Source: Planctomycetaceae bacterium (lineage in GTDB: Bacteria; Planctomycetota; Planctomycetia; Pirellulales; UBA1268). Taken from it: DNA of 11,001 bases. The translations under genes were made by a program, and so were the position numbers. The DNA is taken from the NCBI GenBank assembly GCA_003488325.1, contig DNLZ01000195.1, forward strand, positions 2,561 through 13,561. Reading direction: 5' to 3'. How positions within the stretch are numbered: position 1 is the first letter of the stretch; each line of letters begins with the position of its first letter. Below, one piece after another: positions 1-5,921 of the stretch. The notes beneath the pieces are model-generated. The model saw only the letters and a program-made list of their open reading frames with translations. It had not been told where the DNA came from and made no database searches.

Positions 1-4
1 CGCG

Positions 5-1120
5 TCAGGCCTGACGGCCCCGTTGGAACTCGAGCATCCAGTCCCGCAGCATCTCGACCCCCTCGACGGGCATCGCGTTGTACACGCTGGCGCGGATCCC
101 GCCCACCGAGCGGTGCCCCTTGAGGTCGACGAGACCACGTGCCGTCGCTCCCGCGAGGAACTCGCGTTCGAGCGTCTCGTCCGGCAGGCGGAAGGTGACG
201 TTCATGTCGGATCGGCACTCGGGCCGCGCGTGCCCGGCATAGAAGCCGGCCGATCCATCGAGCACGTCGTAAAGAAGCTGCGCCTTCGCCGCGTTGTGGC
301 GGGCCATGCCCGCGAGGCCCCCCTTCACGTCGCGGATCCAGCGGCACACGAGCCCGAGAATGTAGATCGCGAACGTCGGCGGCGTATTGGGCCGCGAGCC
401 CTCCTTCGCGAACGTGCGGTAGTCGAGCATGCGGGGCAGGCCGTCGCCGGCGCGTTCGAGGAGATCCTTGCGGATGATGACGACGGTCACGCCGGCGATC
501 CCGGCATTTTTCTGGGCGCAGGCGTAGATGAGTCCGTATCGCGCCAGGTCGATCGGCCGTGACAGGAAGTCGCTCGACGCATCGCACACGAGGGGCGCGG
601 TGCCGACGTGCGGCTCGCGCTTCCACTGCACGCCCTGGATCGTCTCGTTGCTGGTGATGTGCACGTAGGCCGGGTCGTCGGAGAGCGAGATCTCGTCGGC
701 GGCGGGGAGGCGGTCGTGCTTCGTGCTCGCCCCGTCCCACGCGACGTGCACCCGTCCCTCGCGCCGCGCGTCGCGGGCTGCCGTCGTGCCCCATGTGCCG
801 GTGAGGATGTAGTCGGCGGTCGACTCGGCGCGCAGCAGGTTCATCGGCACCATCGAGAACTGGAGGCTCGCGCCCCCCTGCAGGAGCAGGATCTCGTGGT
901 CGGCGGAACCGCCGAGGAGGTCGCTCAGGATCCCCAGCGTGTCGCCGAGGATGCGATCGAAGGCGGGACTGCGATGGCTGATCTCGAGGATCGAACTGCC
1001 CACCCCGGGCAGGCAGAGGAGGTCGTCCCGCGCCTCCTCGAGCACCTCGACGGGCATGACCGCCGGCCCGGCGGAGAAGTTGAACACGCGGTCGACGACG
1101 GGGGCCGGGTCACGCTCCAT
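5..1120 (-). CDS. serC: Phosphoserine aminotransferase (SerC)
   Basis: A 371-aa class V PLP-dependent aminotransferase. It interconverts 3-phosphohydroxypyruvate and O-phosphoserine with glutamate/2-oxoglutarate in cytosolic serine synthesis; the family also serves in pyridoxal phosphate synthesis. Family motifs are visible in order: FNFSAGP (residues 13-19), EISHRS (46-51), QGGASLQ (81-87), HITSNETIQGV (154-164) and CDASSDFLSRPID (179-191). The Schiff-base lysine is K204 in YACAQKNAG. Length matches the usual ~360 aa. The open frame runs further upstream, but ATG at 1120 is chosen because it follows a purine-rich GGGAGGAGAGGAA ribosome-binding stretch and the upstream extension is Arg/Pro-rich noise. 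The stop is TGA at 5-7. The gene follows the TPR gene after 79 bases and has its own promoter candidate. Function is assigned with high confidence. Confidence 0.96.
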   Translation of the reverse strand: MERDPAPVVDRVFNFSAGPAVMPVEVLEEARDDLLCLPGVGSSILEISHRSPAFDRILGDTLGILSDLLGGSADHEILLLQGGASLQFSMVPMNLLRAESTADYILTGTWGTTAARDARREGRVHVAWDGASTKHDRLPAADEISLSDDPAYVHITSNETIQGVQWKREPHVGTAPLVCDASSDFLSRPIDLARYGLIYACAQKNAGIAGVTVVIIRKDLLERAGDGLPRMLDYRTFAKEGSRPNTPPTFAIYILGLVCRWIRDVKGGLAGMARHNAAKAQLLYDVLDGSAGFYAGHARPECRSDMNVTFRLPDETLEREFLAGATARGLVDLKGHRSVGGIRASVYNAMPVEGVEMLRDWMLEFQRGRQA

Positions 1121-1174
1121 TGTGTTCCTCTCCTCCCGTCGGCGCGGACTCCGTGGGCCTGCCGACGAGGCCGC

Positions 1175-1203
1175 AACATAGGAGGCCGTCCGGGGAGGGT
1201 CAA
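1175..1203 (-). promoter_or_regulatory. Sigma-70-like promoter candidate for serC
   Basis: On the minus strand TTGACC (1198-1203) is separated by exactly 17 bases from TATGTT (1175-1180), a good match to the sigma-70 consensus in otherwise GC-rich DNA. The -35 box overlaps the TGA stop of the upstream TPR gene. Transcription would begin near 1167, giving a leader of about 47 nt to the serC ATG. Seen by eye only. Confidence 0.55.
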
Positions 1204-2063
1204 CGGGCGGGCGCGGCGGCCGTCCACTGACCGCCCACGGGAGTCGCCGCGCCGGGCGGGGGCAGCGCCGCGGACCTGACCGCCGGGGCACCCGAGAGCG
1301 TCGCGACGCGTGTCGCCACGACGGGCTGCACGGGATCCGCCTGGAGCGCGCGCTGGTAGTTGGCCAAGGCCTGCGCCGTATCCCCCGAGCGCTCGCGGAG
1401 GTGCGCGAGGGCGACGAGGGCGCGGGGATCGCTCGGGGCGACGGCCAGCGCGTCGACGAGCTGGTTTTCCGCCTCGCGCAGGTCTCCGCGCTCCTCCCAG
1501 AGCCGTGCCATCTCGATGTGCGGGTTCGGATTGCCCGGCTGCAGGCGGGACCACTCCTGGAGGCCCGCGATCGCCTCGGGCTCGCGTCCCTCCTCGACGA
1601 GGAGCACCGACATCGCCCGACGGCATGCCTCGTGACCCGGGGCCCGGGCGAGGCAGAGGTGGTAGTACTGTTCCGCGGTGGCGCGGTCGGCCGGCTGCCC
1701 GAAGACCTTCGCCTGCTGGTGGTAGGTCGCGCCGAGGTTGTAGAAGCAGTCGGGGTCCCCGGGCTGTTTCGCGAGCGCCTGCTGGAAGTGATTCACCGCG
1801 CCCAGGTAGTTGCCCTGCTGGTAGAGCCGGACCCCTTCCGAGTTGTCGTTTTGTCTCATCCGGCTGCAGCCACCGGCGGCCATGAGCGGCGCCACGAGCA
1901 GTCCGAGGATCAGGACGAAGCCCGGGCGCGAGGTCGACGCGACGCGGCACGTGCGGATCGACGGGCAGCCCCGGTCGGCTGGCGAGACCGCCGCTGTGGG
2001 GCGAGTCGGCGCGGAGCCCGGGTTCCATCGTCTGGCGGTCACAACGCGCCCGCATGCGGTCAC
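1200..2063 (-). CDS. TPR-repeat lipoprotein, function unknown
   Basis: A 287-aa protein (GTG start) with a hydrophobic segment GFVLILGLLVAPLMAAGG ending at Cys66, a plausible although not canonical lipobox (A-G-G-C), so probably a membrane-anchored lipoprotein. From residue ~76 to ~246 it consists of about five tetratricopeptide repeats, recognisable by the alternating G/Y/A pattern and the P at repeat ends (YQQGNYLGAVNHFQQAL, WEERGDLREAENQLVDAL, RSGDTAQALANYQRAL). The last ~40 residues are Ala/Pro-rich. TPRs mediate protein-protein contacts; no enzymatic domain is present. The GTG at 2063 is preferred over ATG at 2081 because AGGAG lies 8 bases before it; the ATG has no such site. Either start leaves an unusually long Arg-rich segment of ~45 residues before the hydrophobic stretch. 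The partner is unknown. Confidence 0.8.
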   Translation of the reverse strand: MTACGRVVTARRWNPGSAPTRPTAAVSPADRGCPSIRTCRVASTSRPGFVLILGLLVAPLMAAGGCSRMRQNDNSEGVRLYQQGNYLGAVNHFQQALAKQPGDPDCFYNLGATYHQQAKVFGQPADRATAEQYYHLCLARAPGHEACRRAMSVLLVEEGREPEAIAGLQEWSRLQPGNPNPHIEMARLWEERGDLREAENQLVDALAVAPSDPRALVALAHLRERSGDTAQALANYQRALQADPVQPVVATRVATLSGAPAVRSAALPPPGAATPVGGQWTAAAPAR

Positions 2064-2071
2064 GGCGGGGT

Positions 2072-2076
2072 CTCCT
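2072..2076 (-). promoter_or_regulatory. Ribosome-binding site deciding the TPR gene start
   Basis: AGGAG on the minus strand sits 8 bases before GTG at 2061-2063 and downstream of the competing ATG at 2079-2081. This makes the GTG the better start. The next in-frame candidates (GTG at 2040-2042 and one inside the hydrophobic segment) lack a comparable site. Confidence 0.5.
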
Positions 2077-2092
2077 GGCATGGCGGGCGGAC

Positions 2093-2120
2093 CCTATCGG
2101 CCTCCCGATCACCGAGACAA
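2093..2120 (-). promoter_or_regulatory. Weak promoter candidate for the TPR gene
   Basis: On the minus strand TTGTCT (2115-2120) and GATAGG (2093-2098) are separated by 16 bases, in the short gap after the 82-aa gene. The -10 match is poor, so the TPR gene may instead be read through from upstream. Confidence 0.22.
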
Positions 2121-2146
2121 GACCGGCCCGCATGCTCCGCCCCGGA

Positions 2147-2395
2147 TCACGCCAGATCGGCGCGGCGGTATCCGAGGGCATGCACGACCTCGAGGATCTC
2201 GCTGCAGGTCGGAAACTGCCTGCCGCTCGATCGCTTGTAGGCCTCGATGGCCCGCATGAAGTCGAGTTCCTCCGGCCCGTAATCCCGTTCGCACGTGGTC
2301 GGGTCGATCTTGCGACGCCGGCCCGCTTTGGGAGGGTGGCAGGTGCCGACGGCGCGGCGGGCGAAGCGGGGCGCTTGGGGCAACGTGGCGGACAT
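2147..2395 (-). CDS. Small conserved basic protein (82 aa), function unknown
   Basis: An 82-aa cytoplasmic protein with no signal peptide or membrane segment. The first ~35 residues are basic and low in structure (PPKAGRRRKIDP). The C-terminal half, DYGPEELDFMRAIEAYKR followed by SSGRQFPTCSEILEVVHALGYRR, reads like a compact helical domain with a conserved turn. From memory this C-terminal pattern recurs in planctomycete genomes, where it is left as hypothetical; I could not check this. The ATG at 2395 is chosen because GAGGA lies 8 bases upstream. The frame stays open to a GTG at 2488, but that start has no ribosome-binding site and adds an unconvincing Arg/Pro extension. The 'SEIL.V...LGYR' part is reminiscent of helix-turn-helix segments, so nucleic-acid binding is possible but speculative. 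Confidence 0.75.
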   Translation of the reverse strand: MSATLPQAPRFARRAVGTCHPPKAGRRRKIDPTTCERDYGPEELDFMRAIEAYKRSSGRQFPTCSEILEVVHALGYRRADLA

Positions 2396-2648
2396 GCTGA
2401 GGATCCTCTGGAGGGGCTCGGGGCCGGCCGGCCTTGTCCGGTCGCGGGTGACTCCGCCGACCGGGAAGACTCTGCTGGAACGATGCACGATGCCGGCTGC
2501 GGAAGCTGTGCGTTTTTCGAAAAGCCGGCGGGTTGTCCGGTGCCGGACTTGCGGGCGATGACGGATGTGCCGCGTGGAACGACGCGAGTGACGCCGGGCC
2601 CGCCTCAGCCCACGCCCGGCCCGACCGCGGCCACGTCGTATCCGCCGG
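2396..2648. other. Intergenic gap between the FHA gene and the 82-aa gene, with palindromes
   Basis: About 253 bases without a convincing gene. It holds GTCCGG-TG-CCGGAC (2535-2548), the palindrome TTTTCGAAAA (2514-2523), and an inverted repeat GCCGGCT (2492-2498) / AGCCGGC (2523-2529) with a 24-base loop. GCCGGGC/GCCCGGC segments close to the FHA stop can also pair. There is no T-tract after any of these. The stretch probably contains the end of the FHA transcript and the leader of the 82-aa gene; a small RNA cannot be excluded. Confidence 0.4.
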
Positions 2649-3335
2649 CTACGAGCGACTGTCGAAGAACTTCTTCAGCGCCTCGGCAGCCGCGTCCTTC
2701 GACGAATCGGCCTTCGACTGCTGCTGGGGCAACCCGGCCGGCGCGGCCCGACTCGCCTTCGCCGCCTCGGCCGCCGCGGTCCGCACCGTCGTCGAATCAC
2801 CCCGCGTGGCCGGTGTGCCAGGGACCGCGGTCCGCTCGCCCTCCTTGCCCCCGTGCGTGGCCCCGGCGTTCGGTCCGGCGCCCGATCCCGCGATGGTGTC
2901 GTCGTCACCACCGTCCGCCGCGGCGTCGCCGGGCCGGGGATCGTGCGCGGCGAGCGAGCGCGTGGTCGTGGTCGTGTCCCCGGCGTCGGCTTCGTTCATC
3001 AGCCACTTGGACACGTCGTCGTCGCTGCCCGCCGCGGCCTGCCGCGTGCACGAGACGCGGAGCTCGAGGCTCCCGACCCGGACCGCGTCGCCATCCGTCA
3101 CCTGCGTCCGCTCTGCGATGCGCTCGCCGTTGACGAACGTGCCGTTGCGGCTCCCGAGATCCTCGACGAAGACCGACTCGGGGCCGACGATGATCGCGCA
3201 GTGCCGCCGGCTCACCTCCTCGCTGAGGGGCCGGATGTCGCACTCGTCCGCACGGCCGATGAGAAACCTCGATCGCTTCACGGCGATCGATCGACCCGCG
3301 CTCTTGCCTGACACGACGATCAGTTTGACGATCAT
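2649..3335 (-). CDS. FHA-domain protein with low-complexity tail
   Basis: A 228-aa protein whose N-terminal ~95 residues are a forkhead-associated domain, which binds phosphothreonine peptides. The key positions are present: GR in FLIGRADECDI (25-34), S-R-R-H in SRRHC (42-46), and DLGSRNGTFVNG (59-70). After it comes a short element DDDVSKWLMN (105-114), then a low-complexity stretch rich in Asp, Gly, Thr, Ala and Ser (~115-215, including five consecutive Thr). A short amphipathic C-terminal helix AAAEALKKFFDSR ends the protein. There is no kinase, membrane segment or signal peptide. The ATG at 3335 has AAGG about 8 bases upstream and begins directly at the first beta strand (MIVKLIVVSG), so the longer open frame upstream is rejected. 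FHA adaptors usually act in Ser/Thr kinase signalling, but no kinase lies in this window. Confidence 0.88.
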   Translation of the reverse strand: MIVKLIVVSGKSAGRSIAVKRSRFLIGRADECDIRPLSEEVSRRHCAIIVGPESVFVEDLGSRNGTFVNGERIAERTQVTDGDAVRVGSLELRVSCTRQAAAGSDDDVSKWLMNEADAGDTTTTTRSLAAHDPRPGDAAADGGDDDTIAGSGAGPNAGATHGGKEGERTAVPGTPATRGDSTTVRTAAAEAAKASRAAPAGLPQQQSKADSSKDAAAEALKKFFDSRS

Positions 3336-3406
3336 CGCCGCACCTTCGCCGCCGCTTCGGACTCGACGAGAGCCACTCGCGTCGTCCGCGTGAACTCTCC
3401 GCCGAG

Positions 3407-3434
3407 AGCATACTGCCGCGCGGGGCACCCGCAA
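3407..3434 (-). promoter_or_regulatory. Promoter candidate for the FHA gene
   Basis: On the minus strand TTGCGG (3429-3434) and TATGCT (3407-3412) are spaced by 16 bases, within the 140-base gap upstream of the FHA gene. Transcription would begin near 3400, giving a leader of about 65 nt. The -35 match is partial. Its presence would separate the FHA gene from the glycine-cleavage operon. Confidence 0.4.
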
Positions 3435-3441
3435 CACCCCG

Positions 3442-3460
3442 ACGCGACGAACCGTCGTGT
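3442..3460 (-). terminator. Stem-loop after the lipM-like gene, possible operon terminator
   Basis: ACACGACG-GTT-CGTCGCGT on the minus strand forms an 8-bp stem (one G-U pair) with a three-base loop, starting 15 bases after the stop codon of the LipM-like gene. No U-tract follows, so it is not a textbook intrinsic terminator. Its position between the operon end and the FHA promoter candidate fits a 3'-end role. Confidence 0.3.
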
Positions 3461-3475
3461 GGGCGTGGCGCGTGG

Positions 3476-4270
3476 TCAACGCCGCTCGCACCACCGCGCA
3501 TCGCGGTACCGCCCCAGGGCGGCATCGGCCTCCGTCCGCCGGCCGCGGTCGGAGAGGAACGGCTCCGCTTCCCAGTCGAGCTCACTGGCGAGTGCGGCCG
3601 CGAAGCGGTTCATCCACGCGGTGGCGAGATCGATGCCGTCGTCGGCGATGGCGAGGCCGACGTCGCCGATCCCCGGATGGCGCCATGCAGGTGGGGCGGC
3701 CACGTTGGAGCGCAGGAGCAGGCTTCCGTGCTGGATGACGACCCCGCTCTGGCGGCGCTGGGCGCCCCCGAGAACCTTCGCGTCCGCCGGCGGTTCACCG
3801 GTCGAGCCGGTGGAGACGACCACGTCTCCGGGGGACCGACGCGAAAAGCAGAAGAACGCATCGGCGACCCCCTGCGAGGATGGGCCGCCATCCTCGTGGA
3901 GCCGCGCGTCCATCCCGCGCGACACGAGTTCCGCGACCAGTGGTCGGTGGACGGCGCGGTAGAGAACCTCGGGCGATCGCGACCACGCATGCCCTGCCGG
4001 GACGGCGACCGCGTAGGTGATGTCGGTCCCGTGAACGATCGCCCCACCGCCGCTCGGGCGACGGACCAGGCCATGCCCCGGCACGATCCCGAGCGACCGC
4101 GCCTCGGCGATCGGCTGAAAGGCGCCGAGCGAGACGGTCGGCGAGTCCCAGCGATACAGTCGCACGAGCGGCTGGAGACGCCTCCGCGCCTCGGCGGCGA
4201 GCACCTCGTCCGCGGCCATGTTCGTCGGGCCGTCGGCCGCCTGGTCCAACCAGATCGAGAGCCTGCCCAC
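3476..4270 (-). CDS. LipM-like octanoyltransferase / lipoate-protein ligase A family protein
   Basis: A 264-aa member of the biotin/lipoate A/B protein ligase family, predicted to attach an octanoyl or lipoyl group to the lipoyl-domain lysine of GcvH. It has the substrate-loop motif VRRPSGGGAIVHG (69-81), the conserved lysine K165 in AKVLGGAQRR followed by QHGS (180-183), and the N-terminal ADGPTNMAADE (12-22). Cys141 in FFCFS lies where LipM octanoyltransferases carry their acyl-thioester cysteine. There is no separate C-terminal accessory domain, unlike full LplA (~330-340 aa). An insertion rich in Gly, Ser and Thr (STGSTGEPPAD, 153-163) precedes K165. The start is GTG at 4270, four bases after the gcvH stop; a later Met18 would cut the conserved N-terminus. 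Transferase versus ATP-dependent ligase is inferred from the cysteine. Confidence 0.85.
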   Translation of the reverse strand: MGRLSIWLDQAADGPTNMAADEVLAAEARRRLQPLVRLYRWDSPTVSLGAFQPIAEARSLGIVPGHGLVRRPSGGGAIVHGTDITYAVAVPAGHAWSRSPEVLYRAVHRPLVAELVSRGMDARLHEDGGPSSQGVADAFFCFSRRSPGDVVVSTGSTGEPPADAKVLGGAQRRQSGVVIQHGSLLLRSNVAAPPAWRHPGIGDVGLAIADDGIDLATAWMNRFAAALASELDWEAEPFLSDRGRRTEADAALGRYRDARWCERR

Positions 4271-4274
4271 GGCG

Positions 4275-4661
4275 TCAGTGCTGCCCGCTCTTCACGAGCG
4301 CGTCGTACGCGGGCTGCGTGAGCAGGCCGGCCATGTCGGCGGGATCATCGGGCCGCAGCTTCACGATCCACCCCGCGCCGTACGGATCGTGGCCGAGCGT
4401 TTCCAGTGCATCGGGCAGGGCGGCATTCACGGCGACGACCTCACCCGAGACCGGCGCGTAGAAGTCGCTCACCGCCTTGACGCTCTCGATCTCACCGATC
4501 GATTCACCCGCCTTCACCCGGCGGCCCACCTCGGGCAACTGCATGAAGACGAGGTCGGTGAGCGCCTCGACGGCGTAGGCGGAGATGCCGACGGTCGCCA
4601 GGCCATCGGCGTCCGGCCGGATCCATTCGTGCGTCTTCGCGAAACGCAGTTCTGCGGCCAT
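4275..4661 (-). CDS. gcvH: Glycine cleavage system H protein
   Basis: A 128-aa lipoyl carrier protein that shuttles the aminomethyl group between the P, T and L proteins of the glycine cleavage complex. The lipoylated lysine is K62 in IESVKAVSDFYAP, with the classical ESVK context. The N-terminal F-AKTHEWIRP and the C-terminal GAGWIVKLRP (95-104) are also typical. The length is the family norm. The ATG at 4661 follows GGAG with 8 bases between. The gene lies 93 bases after gcvT and 4 bases before the LipM-like gene that probably modifies it. The gap to gcvT contains an imperfect 9-bp stem but nothing recognisable as a glycine riboswitch. Confidence 0.97.
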   Translation of the reverse strand: MAAELRFAKTHEWIRPDADGLATVGISAYAVEALTDLVFMQLPEVGRRVKAGESIGEIESVKAVSDFYAPVSGEVVAVNAALPDALETLGHDPYGAGWIVKLRPDDPADMAGLLTQPAYDALVKSGQH

Positions 4662-4754
4662 GGCTCGCTCCAGCGGGGGTCGGGAAGGAGGGGTGGAAAG
4701 GGCGCGATCCGGTGCCGCGGAGCGCGTCCGTGGGCGGGAGGATACACGATCGGC

Positions 4755-5921
4755 TCAGGGGCGGGAGCCGCGACGCACGAAGGGCAGGGGGGTGACGACG
4801 GCGGGCAGTGCGGCATCGCGGACGAGCACCTCGAGCGGCGTCCCGGCGGCGGCGACGTCGCGATCGACGAGCGCCTGCGCCGCCGCGGAGCCGAGCGAGG
4901 GGCAGAAGCTTCCGCTCGTCACGATGCCGACGGTCGCCGACGGGTCGCCCGGTCTGGCGACGGCCGCGCCCTCGCGTGCCGCCCGACGGCCGGCCACGAC
5001 GAGACCGACGCGGACGCGTCCCGTCGATCGATCGCGCCGCGTGCGCAGCGCCGTGGCACCCGGGAACGCCCGCGAGCCATGCGCCGGGGTGTCGAGCGTG
5101 ACCGCGAAGCCGAGGCCGAGTGCGAAGGGGTCGCTCGTTTCCACGAGCTCGTGCCCGTAGAGCGGCATGCCCGCCTCCAGACGAAGCGTGTCTCGGGCAC
5201 CGAGGCCGCAGGGAACCAGCCCGAGGCTCGTGCCCGCGGACAGGATCGCATCCCACGTCGCGACCGCCTCGTCGGCGGCCACCACGAGCTCCACGCCGTC
5301 CTCGCCGGTGTATCCCGTACGACTCACCGTGGCGGGTCGTCCCGCCACCGTGGCCGTCGTGCAGCGATACGTGCCGAGCCCCGAGACGGTCGCGGCGGCG
5401 GACGCGGGGCAGAGCCCGGCGACGATCTCCACCGCACGCGGTCCCTGCACCGCGATCATCGCCGTCGACGCCGTCCGGTCCACGAGCGCGACGCCCGCCG
5501 GCGGCAGTCGGCGCTCGAGCCACCGCATCACCCGCGGTTTGTTGCTCGCGTTGACGACGAGGCCGAACCGTGGCGTCCCGTCCCCCGCATCCGCGTCACG
5601 GCTCACGAGGGCGTCGTCGAGCACGGTCCAGCCGTCGGGGCCCTCGTCCGTCGTGACGAGCGTGTAGCGCACCTGCCCGGGACGGATGTCCTCGACGCGC
5701 CTCGTGAGGAGCGACTCCAGCCACGGCATGGCGTCCCGGCCGCCGACCTCGAGCCGTCCCATGTGCGAGACGTCGAACATGCCGGCGGCGCGGCGGGTCG
5801 CGAGATGCTCGTCGACGATCGAGGCGTACTGCACCGGCATCCGCCAGCCCGCGAAGTCGACCATGCGGCCGCCATGGGATGCATGCCAGCCGGCGAGCGG
5901 CGTTTCCAGAAGATCATCCAC
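4755..5921 (-). CDS. gcvT: Glycine cleavage system T protein (aminomethyltransferase)
   Basis: A 388-aa tetrahydrofolate-dependent aminomethyltransferase that takes the aminomethyl group from lipoyl-GcvH, releasing ammonia and forming 5,10-methylene-THF. Family motifs in order: VDFAGWRMPVQY (21-32), MFDVSHMG (48-55), the folate-site region GWTVLDDALV with D102/D103, AVQGPRA (157-163), TGYTGEDGVEL (202-212), and CGLGARDTLRLEAGMPLYGHEL (238-259). The C-terminal barrel GIVTSGSFCPSLG (332-344) is intact. The start is GTG at 5921, preceded by GAGG, and it overlaps the end of the RNase R gene by 8 bases, implying translational coupling. The first ATG inside the frame would delete the conserved N-terminus. 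It is slightly longer than the usual ~365 aa, mainly from short Asp/Gly-rich loops. Confidence 0.96.
   Translation of the reverse strand: MDDLLETPLAGWHASHGGRMVDFAGWRMPVQYASIVDEHLATRRAAGMFDVSHMGRLEVGGRDAMPWLESLLTRRVEDIRPGQVRYTLVTTDEGPDGWTVLDDALVSRDADAGDGTPRFGLVVNASNKPRVMRWLERRLPPAGVALVDRTASTAMIAVQGPRAVEIVAGLCPASAAATVSGLGTYRCTTATVAGRPATVSRTGYTGEDGVELVVAADEAVATWDAILSAGTSLGLVPCGLGARDTLRLEAGMPLYGHELVETSDPFALGLGFAVTLDTPAHGSRAFPGATALRTRRDRSTGRVRVGLVVAGRRAAREGAAVARPGDPSATVGIVTSGSFCPSLGSAAAQALVDRDVAAAGTPLEVLVRDAALPAVVTPLPFVRRGSRP

Noticed and set aside
925..2181. 418-codon minus-strand frame across the TPR gene and the start of serC
   Set aside because: It is a frame-shifted shadow of the TPR and serC genes, rich in Arg, Gly and Pro and without motifs.
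4662..4754. Possible glycine riboswitch before gcvH
   Set aside because: The 93-base gap is too short for the usual tandem aptamer and lacks its conserved cores; gcvT itself overlaps RNase R and has no leader.
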